Part shown: positions 52,181 to 61,120 of the stretch, piece by piece
Position numbering within the stretch: the stretch's first letter is position 1
How the letters are laid out: every line of letters starts with the position of its first letter
Assembly (NCBI GenBank): GCA_002441545.1
Contig: DJWL01000088.1
Location: 1 to 64,000 of the forward strand
Direction: 5' to 3'
From: Flavobacteriaceae bacterium UBA6231
GTDB taxonomy: Bacteria; Bacteroidota; Bacteroidia; Flavobacteriales; Flavobacteriaceae
Length of the DNA: 64,000 bases
Program-made: the position numbers and the translations under genes
The notes under the pieces: generated by a model
The model's input: only the letters and a program-made list of their open reading frames with translations
Database searches by the model: none
Told to the model about the DNA's origin: nothing

Positions 52181-52207
52181 TTTACCGATAAGCTTAATAC
52201 CAAAATT

Positions 52208-53365
52208 TCACTTCATATACTTACCCTTTTTACTGCCAGCATACATTTCGTATTTAACCAAACGTGCTTCCAGTTTGGCATTAAACAAATGTATTTTTCG
52301 CGAAGGCCTTAAGCCCACATGTTTTAAAGCATCCAGATTACTGGTAATAAACCAAGCATCGGTATTTGGGTAGTTTTGTTTTAAAGTATCTCCAATACTT
52401 TTATAAAACTCCTGCATATCAATATTTAAACGCTCGCCATAAGGTGGGTTAAATACCATATGTAATTTATTGTCGCCACCTTTTTGGGTTTTAAAAAAAT
52501 CTTCATGTTTTACCTCAATAAAATCTTCTAACTGGGCATTTTTTACATTTTCTTTAGCTTTAGTAACGGCACTTGGTGCTTTATCATACCCAATGATTTT
52601 ATAATGGAAATCGCGCGTTTTATTTAGCAGTGATTCTTCAATTTTTTCAAACAAATCAACATCCCAATCTTGCCAACGTTCAAAAGCAAATTCTTTTCGC
52701 ATTAAATTTGGCGGGATATTACAAGCTATCATAGCAGCTTCAATAAGCATGGTACCACTACCACACATAGGGTCCATAAAATCGGTTTGTCCGTCCCAAC
52801 CAGAAAGCATAATCAATCCTGCTGCCAATACTTCGTTTATTGGTGCAATGTTAGTTGCTGTTTTATACCCTCGTTTATGTAAAGAATCTCCCGAAGAATC
52901 TAAAGATACCGTACATTGCTGTCTATCAACATGAATATTAACCTTTAAATCGGGAAAACGCAAATCTACATTGGGTCGTTCACCTGTTTGATCTCTAAAC
53001 CTATCCACTATAGCATCTTTGGTTTTTTGAGCTATATAAAGAGAATTGGTAAACAAATCGGAATGAATAGTCGCATCGATAGACAAAGTTCCTGTAGGTT
53101 TTAAATAGTTTTCCCAAGGCATATCTTTAATCTTGTTGTACAAATCGTGCTCACCTGTAACGACAAAGGTTTCAATAGGTTTTAATATTTTTATAGCGGT
53201 ACGCAAAGCCAAATTGGCTTTGTACATAAAGCCTTTATCGCCCGAAAAACTTACGCTTCGAATGCCTGTTTTAACATCTTGTGCTCCAAGCTGTGTGAGT
53301 TCGTTTGCCAATAAGTCTTCAAAGCCAAATAAGGTTTTGGCCACCATTGTAAAATTATTCTCCAT
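52208..53365 (-). CDS. THUMP-domain class I SAM-dependent RNA methyltransferase (RlmL/TrmN-like)
   Basis: A 385-residue enzyme: ferredoxin-like and THUMP RNA-binding domains (about 1-160; EDLLANELTQLGAQDVKTG) and a Rossmann methyltransferase domain (about 165-385) with DFMDPMCGSGTMLIEAA, IIGYDKAPSAV and the N6/N2-methyltransferase signature VFNPPYGERL. NPPY suggests methylation of an exocyclic amino group, as in RlmL (guanosine 2445) of E. coli; the enterobacterial fused RlmKL second domain is absent. The upstream region has a perfect -7 box. Confidence 0.9.
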   Translation of the reverse strand: MENNFTMVAKTLFGFEDLLANELTQLGAQDVKTGIRSVSFSGDKGFMYKANLALRTAIKILKPIETFVVTGEHDLYNKIKDMPWENYLKPTGTLSIDATIHSDLFTNSLYIAQKTKDAIVDRFRDQTGERPNVDLRFPDLKVNIHVDRQQCTVSLDSSGDSLHKRGYKTATNIAPINEVLAAGLIMLSGWDGQTDFMDPMCGSGTMLIEAAMIACNIPPNLMRKEFAFERWQDWDVDLFEKIEESLLNKTRDFHYKIIGYDKAPSAVTKAKENVKNAQLEDFIEVKHEDFFKTQKGGDNKLHMVFNPPYGERLNIDMQEFYKSIGDTLKQNYPNTDAWFITSNLDALKHVGLRPSRKIHLFNAKLEARLVKYEMYAGSKKGKYMK

Positions 53366-53385
53366 TATTTACTATAAATAGATTA

Positions 53386-53393
53386 CAAAAATA
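53386..53393 (-). promoter_or_regulatory. -7 promoter box of the THUMP methyltransferase gene
   Basis: Minus strand TATTTTTG, exact TAnnTTTG, 20 bases before the ATG at 53365; a TTG lies 14 bases upstream of it, short for a -33 element. Confidence 0.5.
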
Positions 53394-53437
53394 GCTTAAT
53401 TTTGCGGCAATCTAAATGTTTATTTAAAATTAGGTTA

Positions 53438-53526
53438 AGGATTGAAGCGGCATCCTTTTTTATGATGGATTTTTTACAGCATAAAAAAGATACAGCGAAA
53501 AGCCTGACCGTGCAGTAGCACGGAAA
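53438..53526 (+). ncRNA. Structured RNA element (possible flavobacterial conserved RNA motif)
   Basis: The segment holds GGATTGAAGCGGCATCC, then TTTTTTATG pairing perfectly with CATAAAAAA, then GATACAGCGAAAAGCC and a perfect hairpin CCGTGC/GCACGG (loop AGTA). GCATC/GATAC extends the long stem with one mismatch. I recall recurrent intergenic elements of this type in flavobacteria (with GTATCC...GATACAGCGG), and the Rfam Flavo-1 family may be the same, but I cannot search it. It ends 17 bases before the next gene's ATG, so it may be a leader of that gene or an independent small RNA. Confidence 0.5.
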
Positions 53527-53542
53527 CCCATTAAAAAAGTAT

Positions 53543-54274
53543 ATGATAAAAGACACGAGTGAATGGTTTTCTTCTTGGTTTGATACACCATTTTACCACA
53601 TACTTTACAAAGACAGAAACGATGCAGAAGCACATGCGTTTATGGATACCCTTACTAATTATTTAAATATTCCTGAAGGAGGTGCTATTTTAGATTTGGC
53701 TTGCGGAAAAGGTAGGCACTCGGTGTATTTAAATACGCTTGGTTATGATGTTACTGGTGTTGATTTATCTGAAAATAGTATTGCTTTTGCCAAACAATTT
53801 GAAAATAAGCATTTGCATTTTGAAGTGCACGATATGTGCAAGCCTTTTAATAAACCTTTTGATGCCGTGTTTAATTTGTTTACCAGTTTTGGGTATTTTG
53901 AAAATGATGAAGACAACTTAAATACTATTAAAGCTATAAAAGATGACTTAAACGACACTGGGTTTGGTGTGATTGATTTTATGAATTCTGATTTTGTTAT
54001 TGAACATTTGGTTTCAGAAGAAGTAAAAGTAATAGATGGAATTAGCTTTTTTTTAAAGCGCTACGCCCAAAACGGCTACATATTTAAGGATATTAATTTT
54101 ACGCACGAAGGTGTTGATTACAGTTTCCAGGAACGTGTAAAAGCCTTTACTTTAAGAGATTTTGAGGCTTTATTTGAACAGGCTGGCGTATACTTACTGG
54201 ATGTTTTTGGCGATTATAAATTAAGTAAATTTAGACCTCAAACGTCTGAACGATTGGTTATGATTTTTAAATAA
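53543..54274 (+). CDS. Class I SAM-dependent methyltransferase
   Basis: A 243-residue protein of the methyltransferase-11/25 type: motif I ILDLACGKGRHS near residue 48, motif II VTGVDLS, and the later VFNLFTSFGYFE. A C-terminal mixed beta segment (about 170-243) is often seen in such enzymes with a lid. The substrate is unknown. It starts the unit with the ZIP transporter (5-base gap) and DUF4268 (1-base overlap), and lies behind the structured RNA element. Confidence 0.87.
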   Translation: MIKDTSEWFSSWFDTPFYHILYKDRNDAEAHAFMDTLTNYLNIPEGGAILDLACGKGRHSVYLNTLGYDVTGVDLSENSIAFAKQFENKHLHFEVHDMCKPFNKPFDAVFNLFTSFGYFENDEDNLNTIKAIKDDLNDTGFGVIDFMNSDFVIEHLVSEEVKVIDGISFFLKRYAQNGYIFKDINFTHEGVDYSFQERVKAFTLRDFEALFEQAGVYLLDVFGDYKLSKFRPQTSERLVMIFK

Positions 54275-54279
54275 TACAC

Positions 54280-54951
54280 ATGTTGAATTTTATACTTCCT
54301 ATATTAAGTGTGCTATTAGGGTTTTTAATAGTAGTGATTTTAAAACCGGCACAACAAAAAAACTTAAAACTACTATTGGCTTTTAGTGGGTCGTTTTTAC
54401 TTTCTATCACGGTATTTAATTTTTTACCTGAAGTTTATCATGAAAATGGAAAGTCTGTAGGCTTATTTATTATGATTGGGATTATGCTTCAGATAGTGTT
54501 GGAGTTTTTCTCGAAAGGTGCAGAACATGGCCATGTTCATTTAAATAAAGAAAGCACTTTATTCCCTTGGTTACTGTTTGTTAGTTTATGTATTCATTCC
54601 GTTTTAGAAGGTATTCCTATTGAAGCGCATCATAATTTAATTTATGGTATTATTGTGCATAAATTACCAGTTGCCATTATTTTATCAACTTTCTTTTTAG
54701 CATCAAAATTAAGTAAAGCCAATGTTGCCTTTTTTTTAATTGTGTTTGCCCTTATGACGCCTTTAGGCGTTTTGTTATCTAAATATTTTGAGTTTTTTCA
54801 AACTTTCTATAATGAAATATCAGGCATTGTTATTGGGATCTTTTTACATATTTCGACCACTATTTTGTTTGAAAGTAACGAAAATCATAAGTTTAACTTA
54901 ACTAAATTAATCACAATAATCATTGCCATTGTTATTGCGTATGTAATGTAA
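54280..54951 (+). CDS. ZIP-family metal transporter
   Basis: A 223-residue membrane protein with eight helices, of the ZIP (ZRT/IRT-like) family. The helix IV-V signature is seen as CIHSVLEGIPIEAHHNL and IIVHKLPVAIILSTFF, with the His/Glu pairs of the metal pathway. It takes up zinc or other divalent metal ions across the inner membrane. It lies five bases after the methyltransferase and overlaps DUF4268 by one base; the functional link within this unit is not obvious. Confidence 0.88.
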   Translation: MLNFILPILSVLLGFLIVVILKPAQQKNLKLLLAFSGSFLLSITVFNFLPEVYHENGKSVGLFIMIGIMLQIVLEFFSKGAEHGHVHLNKESTLFPWLLFVSLCIHSVLEGIPIEAHHNLIYGIIVHKLPVAIILSTFFLASKLSKANVAFFLIVFALMTPLGVLLSKYFEFFQTFYNEISGIVIGIFLHISTTILFESNENHKFNLTKLITIIIAIVIAYVM

Positions 54952-55379
54952 TGTTTAGTAAAGAAGAATCGCGCCTTTTACGACATGAATTTTGGACCAG
55001 TTTTGGAAAATCATTTCCAAGAAAGTGGATTTTATATGATACCAAAATAAAAGGATTCAGCTTTAAATTTCACTTTGATACCAAAACTGCTTTAGTGGCC
55101 ATTGACCTGGAAGACGACCTTGAAAACCGCATTAAATACTGGGAAAAACTTCAATCTTTACGGTCAATTTTAAAAGACAATTATCTGCCAGAAGTTATTT
55201 TTGAAGAAACTTATATTCTTGATAACGACAAAGAAATTTCAAGAGTTTATGTGACATTAGACAAAAAAGTATCTATTCATAATAAAAACACATGGCGAGA
55301 TGTAATGGAATTTTTCAATACAAACATGAGCTTGTTTGAATCCTTTTTTGAGGATTTCAGGGATATTTTTGAAGATTGA
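54951..55379 (+). CDS. DUF4268 protein
   Basis: A 142-residue protein of the DUF4268 family, recognisable by EFWTSFGKSFPRKWILYDTKIKG near the N-terminus and the later FFNTNMSLFESFFEDFRDIFED. No catalytic motif seen. DUF4268 is also found as a C-terminal module of proteins with restriction/nuclease-like domains; here it stands alone, and its role is unknown. Its start overlaps the ZIP stop by one base. Confidence 0.83.
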   Translation: MFSKEESRLLRHEFWTSFGKSFPRKWILYDTKIKGFSFKFHFDTKTALVAIDLEDDLENRIKYWEKLQSLRSILKDNYLPEVIFEETYILDNDKEISRVYVTLDKKVSIHNKNTWRDVMEFFNTNMSLFESFFEDFRDIFED

Positions 55380-55464
55380 TTGAACAATAGTTTGTGGTTT
55401 TGTGATGTCTCAATCGTGCCTCATTTCGACATGACAAAAAGATGAAGTTTCAATATAAATAGAC

Positions 55465-55506
55465 TTCTCGATACAAAATTCATTCAGAATTTCACTCGAA
55501 GTAACA
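55465..55506. repeat. Interspersed repeat, family C copy 2
   Basis: TTCTCGATACA at the left and ACTCGAAGTAACA at the right enclose a TTCATTCAGAA centre, as at 49493-49533. The bases before it (TCGTGCCTCATTTCGACATGACA region, about 55410-55435) look like a partly decayed related element. Confidence 0.5.
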
Positions 55507-55516
55507 ATAAAAAAGA

Positions 55517-56008
55517 TTATAACACTTTATCCATTTTATAATCATCCATTACAAAACCGTTTCCTATATCGGTTATCATTTCTTCAACAATTTTAAATCC
55601 CATAGCCTCATAAGCTTTTATAGAGTTTACATTAAACCTGTTTACACTAAGAGTAATTGACTTACAGTTCATTTCAATAGCTTTGGCTTGCACAAATTCC
55701 ATGGCCGATTTCCCTATTTTTTGTCCTCTAAAATCCTTAGAAACGTAAATCTTACTTAAAAACAAACTGTCGCCTTGTTTTTTTATAGAAACATACCCAA
55801 CAAACTGTTTGTTATGATAGACTTTAAAATAACTGTACCCATCTTTATATTGGGAATACATAGCATGTGCCGACTGGTAATTTTTTACCATATAATCAAC
55901 CTGCTCAAAACCAATAATTGATGTGTAATGTTCTCTCCAAATGATGGCTGCCAAAGCTGAAATTTCTTCAAAGTGTTGTTTGGTAGTTGCTATTAAAAAT
56001 TCTGTCAT
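55517..56008 (-). CDS. GNAT-family N-acetyltransferase
   Basis: A 163-residue GNAT enzyme. It contains YVSKDFRGQKIGKSAMEFV (motif A, the acetyl-CoA pyrophosphate loop near residue 95) and NRFNVNSIKAYEAMGFKIVEE (motif B). Substrate unknown. It follows the TrhA-like gene after 18 bases on the same strand and forms a unit with it. Confidence 0.9.
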   Translation of the reverse strand: MTEFLIATTKQHFEEISALAAIIWREHYTSIIGFEQVDYMVKNYQSAHAMYSQYKDGYSYFKVYHNKQFVGYVSIKKQGDSLFLSKIYVSKDFRGQKIGKSAMEFVQAKAIEMNCKSITLSVNRFNVNSIKAYEAMGFKIVEEMITDIGNGFVMDDYKMDKVL

Positions 56009-56026
56009 AACTTTTTCAAAATGAAA

Positions 56027-56650
56027 TTAAATAACATAAAAGAAAATCATGAAAAAGTGAAAAGTGGCTCCTGCTAAAACAAACAGATGCCAAATAACAT
56101 GATGATACGGAATGCGATGAATGACATAAAACACAATTCCTAAGGTGTATGACATACCACCAGCAAAAAGCAACAAAATACCATCTCCTAACATTTTGGA
56201 CGCATTTGAAAAATCAAACACGATTAGCCAACCCATAACCAAATACAACAAAGTTGAAAATATTTCAAATCTACCTGTAAAAAACAACTTTAAAATGATT
56301 CCGAAAGCAGCAATTCCCCAAACTACGTAAAACAAAGTCCAACCTAAACTTCCATACAAAGAAATAAGTAAAACCGGCGTATAAGTTCCTGCAATTAAAA
56401 AGTATATGCTTATATGATCTACAATTCTGAAATAATGCTTTTTATTTTCACTCTTTACTGAATGATATAAAGCAGATGCAGAAAATAAAATGATGATAGA
56501 AACCCCATAAACAATAACACTAAACAAGCTGTAAGCTGTTTTATGAGTATCAAATAAAATAAGCAAAACCAACGCAACAATTCCTAAAATAGCTCCAAGA
56601 GCATGTGTTTGAGCATTAAGCTTTTCTTCAAAATGAGTTTGCATTTTCAT
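56027..56650 (-). CDS. PAQR-family membrane homeostasis protein (TrhA/hemolysin III-like)
   Basis: A 207-residue protein with seven transmembrane helices. Conserved PAQR positions are FEEKLNAQTHALGA at the N-terminus, SALYHSVK and, at the end, RIPYHHVIWHLFVLAGATFHFF, which carry the zinc-binding His residues and the Asp/Ser of the active site. In E. coli TrhA adjusts membrane fluidity. It is followed by GNAT and preceded by DUF4294 on the same strand, with a nine-base gap to the latter. Confidence 0.9.
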   Translation of the reverse strand: MKMQTHFEEKLNAQTHALGAILGIVALVLLILFDTHKTAYSLFSVIVYGVSIIILFSASALYHSVKSENKKHYFRIVDHISIYFLIAGTYTPVLLISLYGSLGWTLFYVVWGIAAFGIILKLFFTGRFEIFSTLLYLVMGWLIVFDFSNASKMLGDGILLLFAGGMSYTLGIVFYVIHRIPYHHVIWHLFVLAGATFHFFMIFFYVI

Positions 56651-56659
56651 GAAATAGAT

Positions 56660-57334
56660 TTACTTTTTCTTTTTGTTTAACCATTTATCAGTTAAATCAT
56701 AAAAGTTATATGGTTTGGCCGCGTTTTGACGTTCTAAAACACCGCTTAAAAAATTACGTTGCAAAATATCTTCAATCAAATAATCTTCCATGACATTCAT
56801 AGGATCGTAACCTTCTTTTAAAGATAAATCAAACATACTAGCCGTGGTATTATACCAAAAAGCACTCCAACCACTCCGCAGTTGTTTTACCAATTGAAAA
56901 GTTGTTTCTCCTGTTTGCCTATTAATAAGCTTTATTAATATCTGCCCTTCAGTGCGTGAAAATTTCTTTAATTTTTCTGAAAACTCACCTTCAATATACT
57001 TTTGTATTTTTTTAGTGTACTTTTTCTTCTCTCGTTTGTTGGGTAATTTTTCTAACCGAGCATTTAAAGAATCTAATCGGTCTGCTGCCATTTTTGCATA
57101 CGGATACACTTTAATGGTTTTGCGCCTTAAAATTAAATAACGCATCCTGTCTTCCTTACTGGGAAACTTTAAGCCATTAAGCACGTAAATTTCATTAAGA
57201 CGAATGGTGTCTCTTGGAATAGAATCTCCTTCAATAAGATAGTAATCATATTCTGTAGAATCTTTCTCAACTGTATTAACTTGAGAAAACAATAAGAATG
57301 GAAAAATTATGAATATGTAGGGCAAATAATTCAT
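56660..57334 (-). CDS. DUF4294 protein
   Basis: A 224-residue protein with a signal peptide (...FPFLLFSQ). The DUF4294 region spans about 40-200: IEGDSIPRDTIRLNEIYVL, YLILRRKTIKVYPYAKMAADRL and KLINRQTGETTFQLVKQLRSGWSAFWYN. It probably sits in the periplasm; the function is unknown. I use the ATG at 57334 (MNYLPYIF) because a longer frame from 57361 inserts nine atypical residues in front of the signal peptide. Confidence 0.83.
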   Translation of the reverse strand: MNYLPYIFIIFPFLLFSQVNTVEKDSTEYDYYLIEGDSIPRDTIRLNEIYVLNGLKFPSKEDRMRYLILRRKTIKVYPYAKMAADRLDSLNARLEKLPNKREKKKYTKKIQKYIEGEFSEKLKKFSRTEGQILIKLINRQTGETTFQLVKQLRSGWSAFWYNTTASMFDLSLKEGYDPMNVMEDYLIEDILQRNFLSGVLERQNAAKPYNFYDLTDKWLNKKKK

Positions 57335-57426
57335 ATGTGTAATAAAAAATTTAGTATTCAAAATTACTAATTTACCTGCTTTAAAAACCTAAAATTTAAT
57401 TTATTATTGTTTATAGAATTATTCAA

Positions 57427-60400
57427 TTAAAGCTCTCTCCTGTTATCATCAGAACTTGTATCAATCAATTTGTTGTATGGATCGACACCAACTTCGGTTG
57501 GCTTTTCATCAACTATAATAGTTACTTTATTATTTATAGTGGTTACCTTATGTTTCTTTAAATACAATTCTTTTTCTTTCTTTTTACCATCAAGGTCTTC
57601 TTGAGTAAACACACCAATGTCAATGTAATCTGCTAACAAAACTGAAAGTTCTGGTTTTTTCATGCTATCGGTTTTATAACTTAAGGTGTCCCCTACTTTT
57701 GTTCCATAATATTTTCTTCCTTTTTCGTTATTTCTGTATTTGCTCACGTTGAATTCAATATCTACCTGATATTTTCCATCTTCTAATTGTTTAGAAGTTG
57801 CATTGACAATTCTGTTTGAATATAACGTAATGGTTTCAAACATATCATGAATAATATATTGTAAACTATCGGGGGTTGCTTGTTTAATATAATTTACCAT
57901 TTCAACAGATGTTGTATAAGGTGATTCCTGAAATTTTACTTTTTCAACATAGCTTTTTAAAGTATTGTTTAAAGTATCTTCTCCAATATAATCACTCAAA
58001 GCATAAAACACTAAAGAGCCTTTTTGGTAACGAATATAACCTTGTCCGTCATTGTACATTAATGGTTTTTCGCGCTTGCTCTCAAAGGTTCTTTGTGTTA
58101 AATAATCATCTAAAGCTTTCTTTAAAAATTTACGCATTTCAGATTTTCCTTGTTGATGTTCCAATACTTTTAACGCCACATATTCTGAAAGGCTTTCTGA
58201 TAACATCGTTGCTCCTAAAACATCGGCTCCAATAACTTGATGTGCCCACCATTGGTGCGCAACTTCATGCACTGTAATAGCAAATGGATAATCTACACCT
58301 CCTTCTTCAGTATCATCAACATCTGCTATAAAACCAACACCTTCAGAATACGGAATGGTGTTTGGAAATGATTGTGCAAAACTACCACTGGTTCTTGGAA
58401 ACTCCACAATACGAGCTTGTTTATGCTGATATGGACTAAAGTTTTTCGAATTATAATCTAATGAAGCTTTTAACCCAGCATTCATTCTATCCAAATTAAA
58501 TTCATGGCCTTTATGGTAGTAAATCTCTAAATTCACATCATGCCACTTATCTTTTTTAATTTCATATTTAGCTGAATTAAAGGCATAAAAATTTAAAATT
58601 TTACTATCCATTTTATAATGAAAATAGTGCCTATCTCCTTCTTTCCATTCCTTTTGTAAATATCCTGGAGCTATGGCAATTTGGTCTGAAGAAGTGCTTA
58701 CAGTAGCTTCAAAATCAATCCAATCTGCATCTTTAGAAATGTATGTGCTTCCCAAAGCAGTAGAATCTGTTGGCTCTGGTTTTAAATCATTATCCGGCAA
58801 CCCATATTTCTTTCTAACTTCATTATCCTGCAATTCAGAACCACTGTCATAGCCTAAAGACGGAAATAATTGAAAATTATTAATAAACGTACCATTATGC
58901 AATATTGGCGAGTTATTTCTTAAAAAAGTATTTGGTTTGTTTTTTACATCGAAACTCAATTGTAAGGTGTCGCCAGGTAATAGAGATTCTTTAAGCTTAT
59001 AAATATTGAAATTAAAAACAGTGTCATTTGATACTAAATCATTTGGTTTATTAAACTTAAAAGTACTTGGATATTCATTATAGTTTAATAAAACACTATC
59101 TATGGCAACTTGTGATTTATTAACCATGATGTAAACTCCATTAGCATCAAAATTTAATTCCTTTGGAAAAATATTTACATTACAGGTTACTGAAACTATT
59201 CTTGGTTGTATAGTTTTTTCATACTTTTTATATGTTTTCTCCCAAGTTACTGAACGCTTTTCTTGATCTTTTGATGATATACGTTCATTAAGAATATTAT
59301 TTTCATAAAAAATGGTAAATCCTAAACTTAAATAAATAACCAAACAAAAACTAAAACCAAATAAAACAACGCCTTTAAAACGAGATTTTGCAATTGAAAA
59401 TCGTTCTTTAAAAGAATGCGGTAAACCTCTAACCCAAAATAATGCAGAAAGACATAGTAACATCAATCCACAAAATAACCAATATAATTTATGAATGATA
59501 TATGGCGAAAATGAGGTTCCATAACCATTCATATCTGAATACTGAAAACCAGGAGCTTGATTATATTTAAAAATAGCCTGTTCGATTCCTGCAAATGATA
59601 AAAACGGAATTCCAATAGAAATAACCAACAGAACAAACAATCCTAAATATGGATTGCCAATAAGTACTTGTACAAACAACGATAAAAGTGCCCAAATTGC
59701 AAAGCCTATAAAGTTAAGTATGTACAATTCGTATAAATAATGACCTATTTCAAAATTATAATAGCCATGATAAATTTGAATCATTATCCCTCCAACCATT
59801 ACAACAAGCAACAATAATGCTTGCATTTTTAATAAAGCGATTAATTTTGATAACAATAAACTCCAATTAGGAATTGGTGTTACATCCATTAAATGGTTCA
59901 TGCTATCCATTTTCCCTCTATGAACCAACATACCAGCATATAAAAACGTAAGGATATTGATAAAAAGAGAAAAACTATTCCCTGGAATTAAAAGCATTTG
60001 CCATGTAACAGGTAATGTTTTTGTGCCAAATATTTCGCCTAAAGCAGTTGCAGAAATTAATATAAAAATCAAACCAACTAAAACAATACTAATAAACGGC
60101 CAACTTTTAACGATATATTTTAAATCTATGTTCGATAATCTCCAAGTGGTTTTTAAGTTTTGAATAAACGAAAAATCAAAATCTACTTTTGGTAAATGAA
60201 TTCTAGTAATACCGCCAAAATTACTTTTAGTAGAACGTTCTCCTTTTGTTTTTCTAAATGAAAAGGTTAAAGCATTTTGACTAAACGAAAAAAATCTAAA
60301 CACTAAAGCAAAAACTATTGAGGCTATACCTAACCAAATTAATCGATTATAAATAATAACTCCTTTTACTGGAAGCATCATTTCATTTTGCTCTGCAACT

Positions 60401-60912
60401 GTCCAATACCGCGTATAATAATTAGCAGCTTCAGCACCAAATGGATCTAAAAGTGATGAAATAAGCCTGTTTTCGGGATCTGATAATAAATTGGCAACAA
60501 TACCTTGAACAAGCATTAATAAAACCACAGTAATAAATCCTGCTGCAATATTTCTCGTAAAAGTTACTACAGCAAAAACAATAGCTCCAAAAAGTAATAT
60601 ATTAGGAAAAATATAAACAAAATAAGCCTGAAAATAGGCTTGTATAATTACAGGACCAACAATATCTTGATTTGTTCCAGGCAATCTAAATCCAGTTAAC
60701 ATTCCAAGTCCTATTACTAGTGTAATAATAGTAACAATGGTGATTCCTGAAAGAAACTTAGCAAATAAATAATTGGCTTTTGAAAATGGATACGAGTATA
60801 AAATAGTATGCATTTCACTTTTATAATCCCGGTAAATTGTTATTCCAATAATAGAGGGAAACAAAAAGAAAATAAACGTTGTTAAGCCATTAAACAATCC
60901 AATAACTCCCAT
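57427..60912 (-). CDS. ABC-2 permease fused to M1-type aminopeptidase (main part of a frameshifted gene)
   Basis: A 1161-residue frame. The first ~570 residues hold two ABC-2-type permease halves (about twelve helices). The last ~560 residues are periplasmic and contain an M1 (gluzincin) peptidase with HEVAHQWW (His882, Glu883, His886) and a downstream Glu in MLSESLSEY as third ligand. The gene starts before this frame: residues of the first helix are encoded in another frame at 60924-61085, so the ATG at 60912 is not the true start. Fusion of permease and aminopeptidase next to an ABC ATPase is known in Bacteroidota. Cargo unknown; peptide handling is likely. Confidence 0.85.
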   Translation of the reverse strand: MGVIGLFNGLTTFIFFLFPSIIGITIYRDYKSEMHTILYSYPFSKANYLFAKFLSGITIVTIITLVIGLGMLTGFRLPGTNQDIVGPVIIQAYFQAYFVYIFPNILLFGAIVFAVVTFTRNIAAGFITVVLLMLVQGIVANLLSDPENRLISSLLDPFGAEAANYYTRYWTVAEQNEMMLPVKGVIIYNRLIWLGIASIVFALVFRFFSFSQNALTFSFRKTKGERSTKSNFGGITRIHLPKVDFDFSFIQNLKTTWRLSNIDLKYIVKSWPFISIVLVGLIFILISATALGEIFGTKTLPVTWQMLLIPGNSFSLFINILTFLYAGMLVHRGKMDSMNHLMDVTPIPNWSLLLSKLIALLKMQALLLLVVMVGGIMIQIYHGYYNFEIGHYLYELYILNFIGFAIWALLSLFVQVLIGNPYLGLFVLLVISIGIPFLSFAGIEQAIFKYNQAPGFQYSDMNGYGTSFSPYIIHKLYWLFCGLMLLCLSALFWVRGLPHSFKERFSIAKSRFKGVVLFGFSFCLVIYLSLGFTIFYENNILNERISSKDQEKRSVTWEKTYKKYEKTIQPRIVSVTCNVNIFPKELNFDANGVYIMVNKSQVAIDSVLLNYNEYPSTFKFNKPNDLVSNDTVFNFNIYKLKESLLPGDTLQLSFDVKNKPNTFLRNNSPILHNGTFINNFQLFPSLGYDSGSELQDNEVRKKYGLPDNDLKPEPTDSTALGSTYISKDADWIDFEATVSTSSDQIAIAPGYLQKEWKEGDRHYFHYKMDSKILNFYAFNSAKYEIKKDKWHDVNLEIYYHKGHEFNLDRMNAGLKASLDYNSKNFSPYQHKQARIVEFPRTSGSFAQSFPNTIPYSEGVGFIADVDDTEEGGVDYPFAITVHEVAHQWWAHQVIGADVLGATMLSESLSEYVALKVLEHQQGKSEMRKFLKKALDDYLTQRTFESKREKPLMYNDGQGYIRYQKGSLVFYALSDYIGEDTLNNTLKSYVEKVKFQESPYTTSVEMVNYIKQATPDSLQYIIHDMFETITLYSNRIVNATSKQLEDGKYQVDIEFNVSKYRNNEKGRKYYGTKVGDTLSYKTDSMKKPELSVLLADYIDIGVFTQEDLDGKKKEKELYLKKHKVTTINNKVTIIVDEKPTEVGVDPYNKLIDTSSDDNRREL

Positions 60913-60923
60913 TGGAGAGTTTA

Positions 60924-61085
60924 CTATTTTTGAAGAACCTGTTGAAAAACGGTTAGAAAATCAAAAATTCCTGCAGAACTAGCTGAAAGAAATAACGACA
61001 ATATTAAAAATATTGCCATGTATATATAAAAAGCAGGTTTTTTAAACCAGTATTTTAATTCGTGTAAATATATAGTTGAGAACAT
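60924..61085 (-). pseudogene. N-terminal fragment of the ABC permease/M1 peptidase gene
   Basis: From ATG 61085 this frame codes for 53 residues, beginning MFSTIYLHELKYWFKKPAFY and running through a first helix into SSAGIFDFLTVF, then quickly reaches TAG at 60924. In the -1 frame from the run GTTTTTC (60944-60950), the text continues as STGSSKIVNSP directly into MGVIGLF of the main frame. One lost T in the T-run (six to five) explains it. The alternative is a -1 ribosomal slip on the Phe codon, which gives the same protein. Confidence 0.75.
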
Positions 61086-61120
61086 GTATTGTGTTTTTGG
61101 TTAGAAAAATATTGCAGTTA

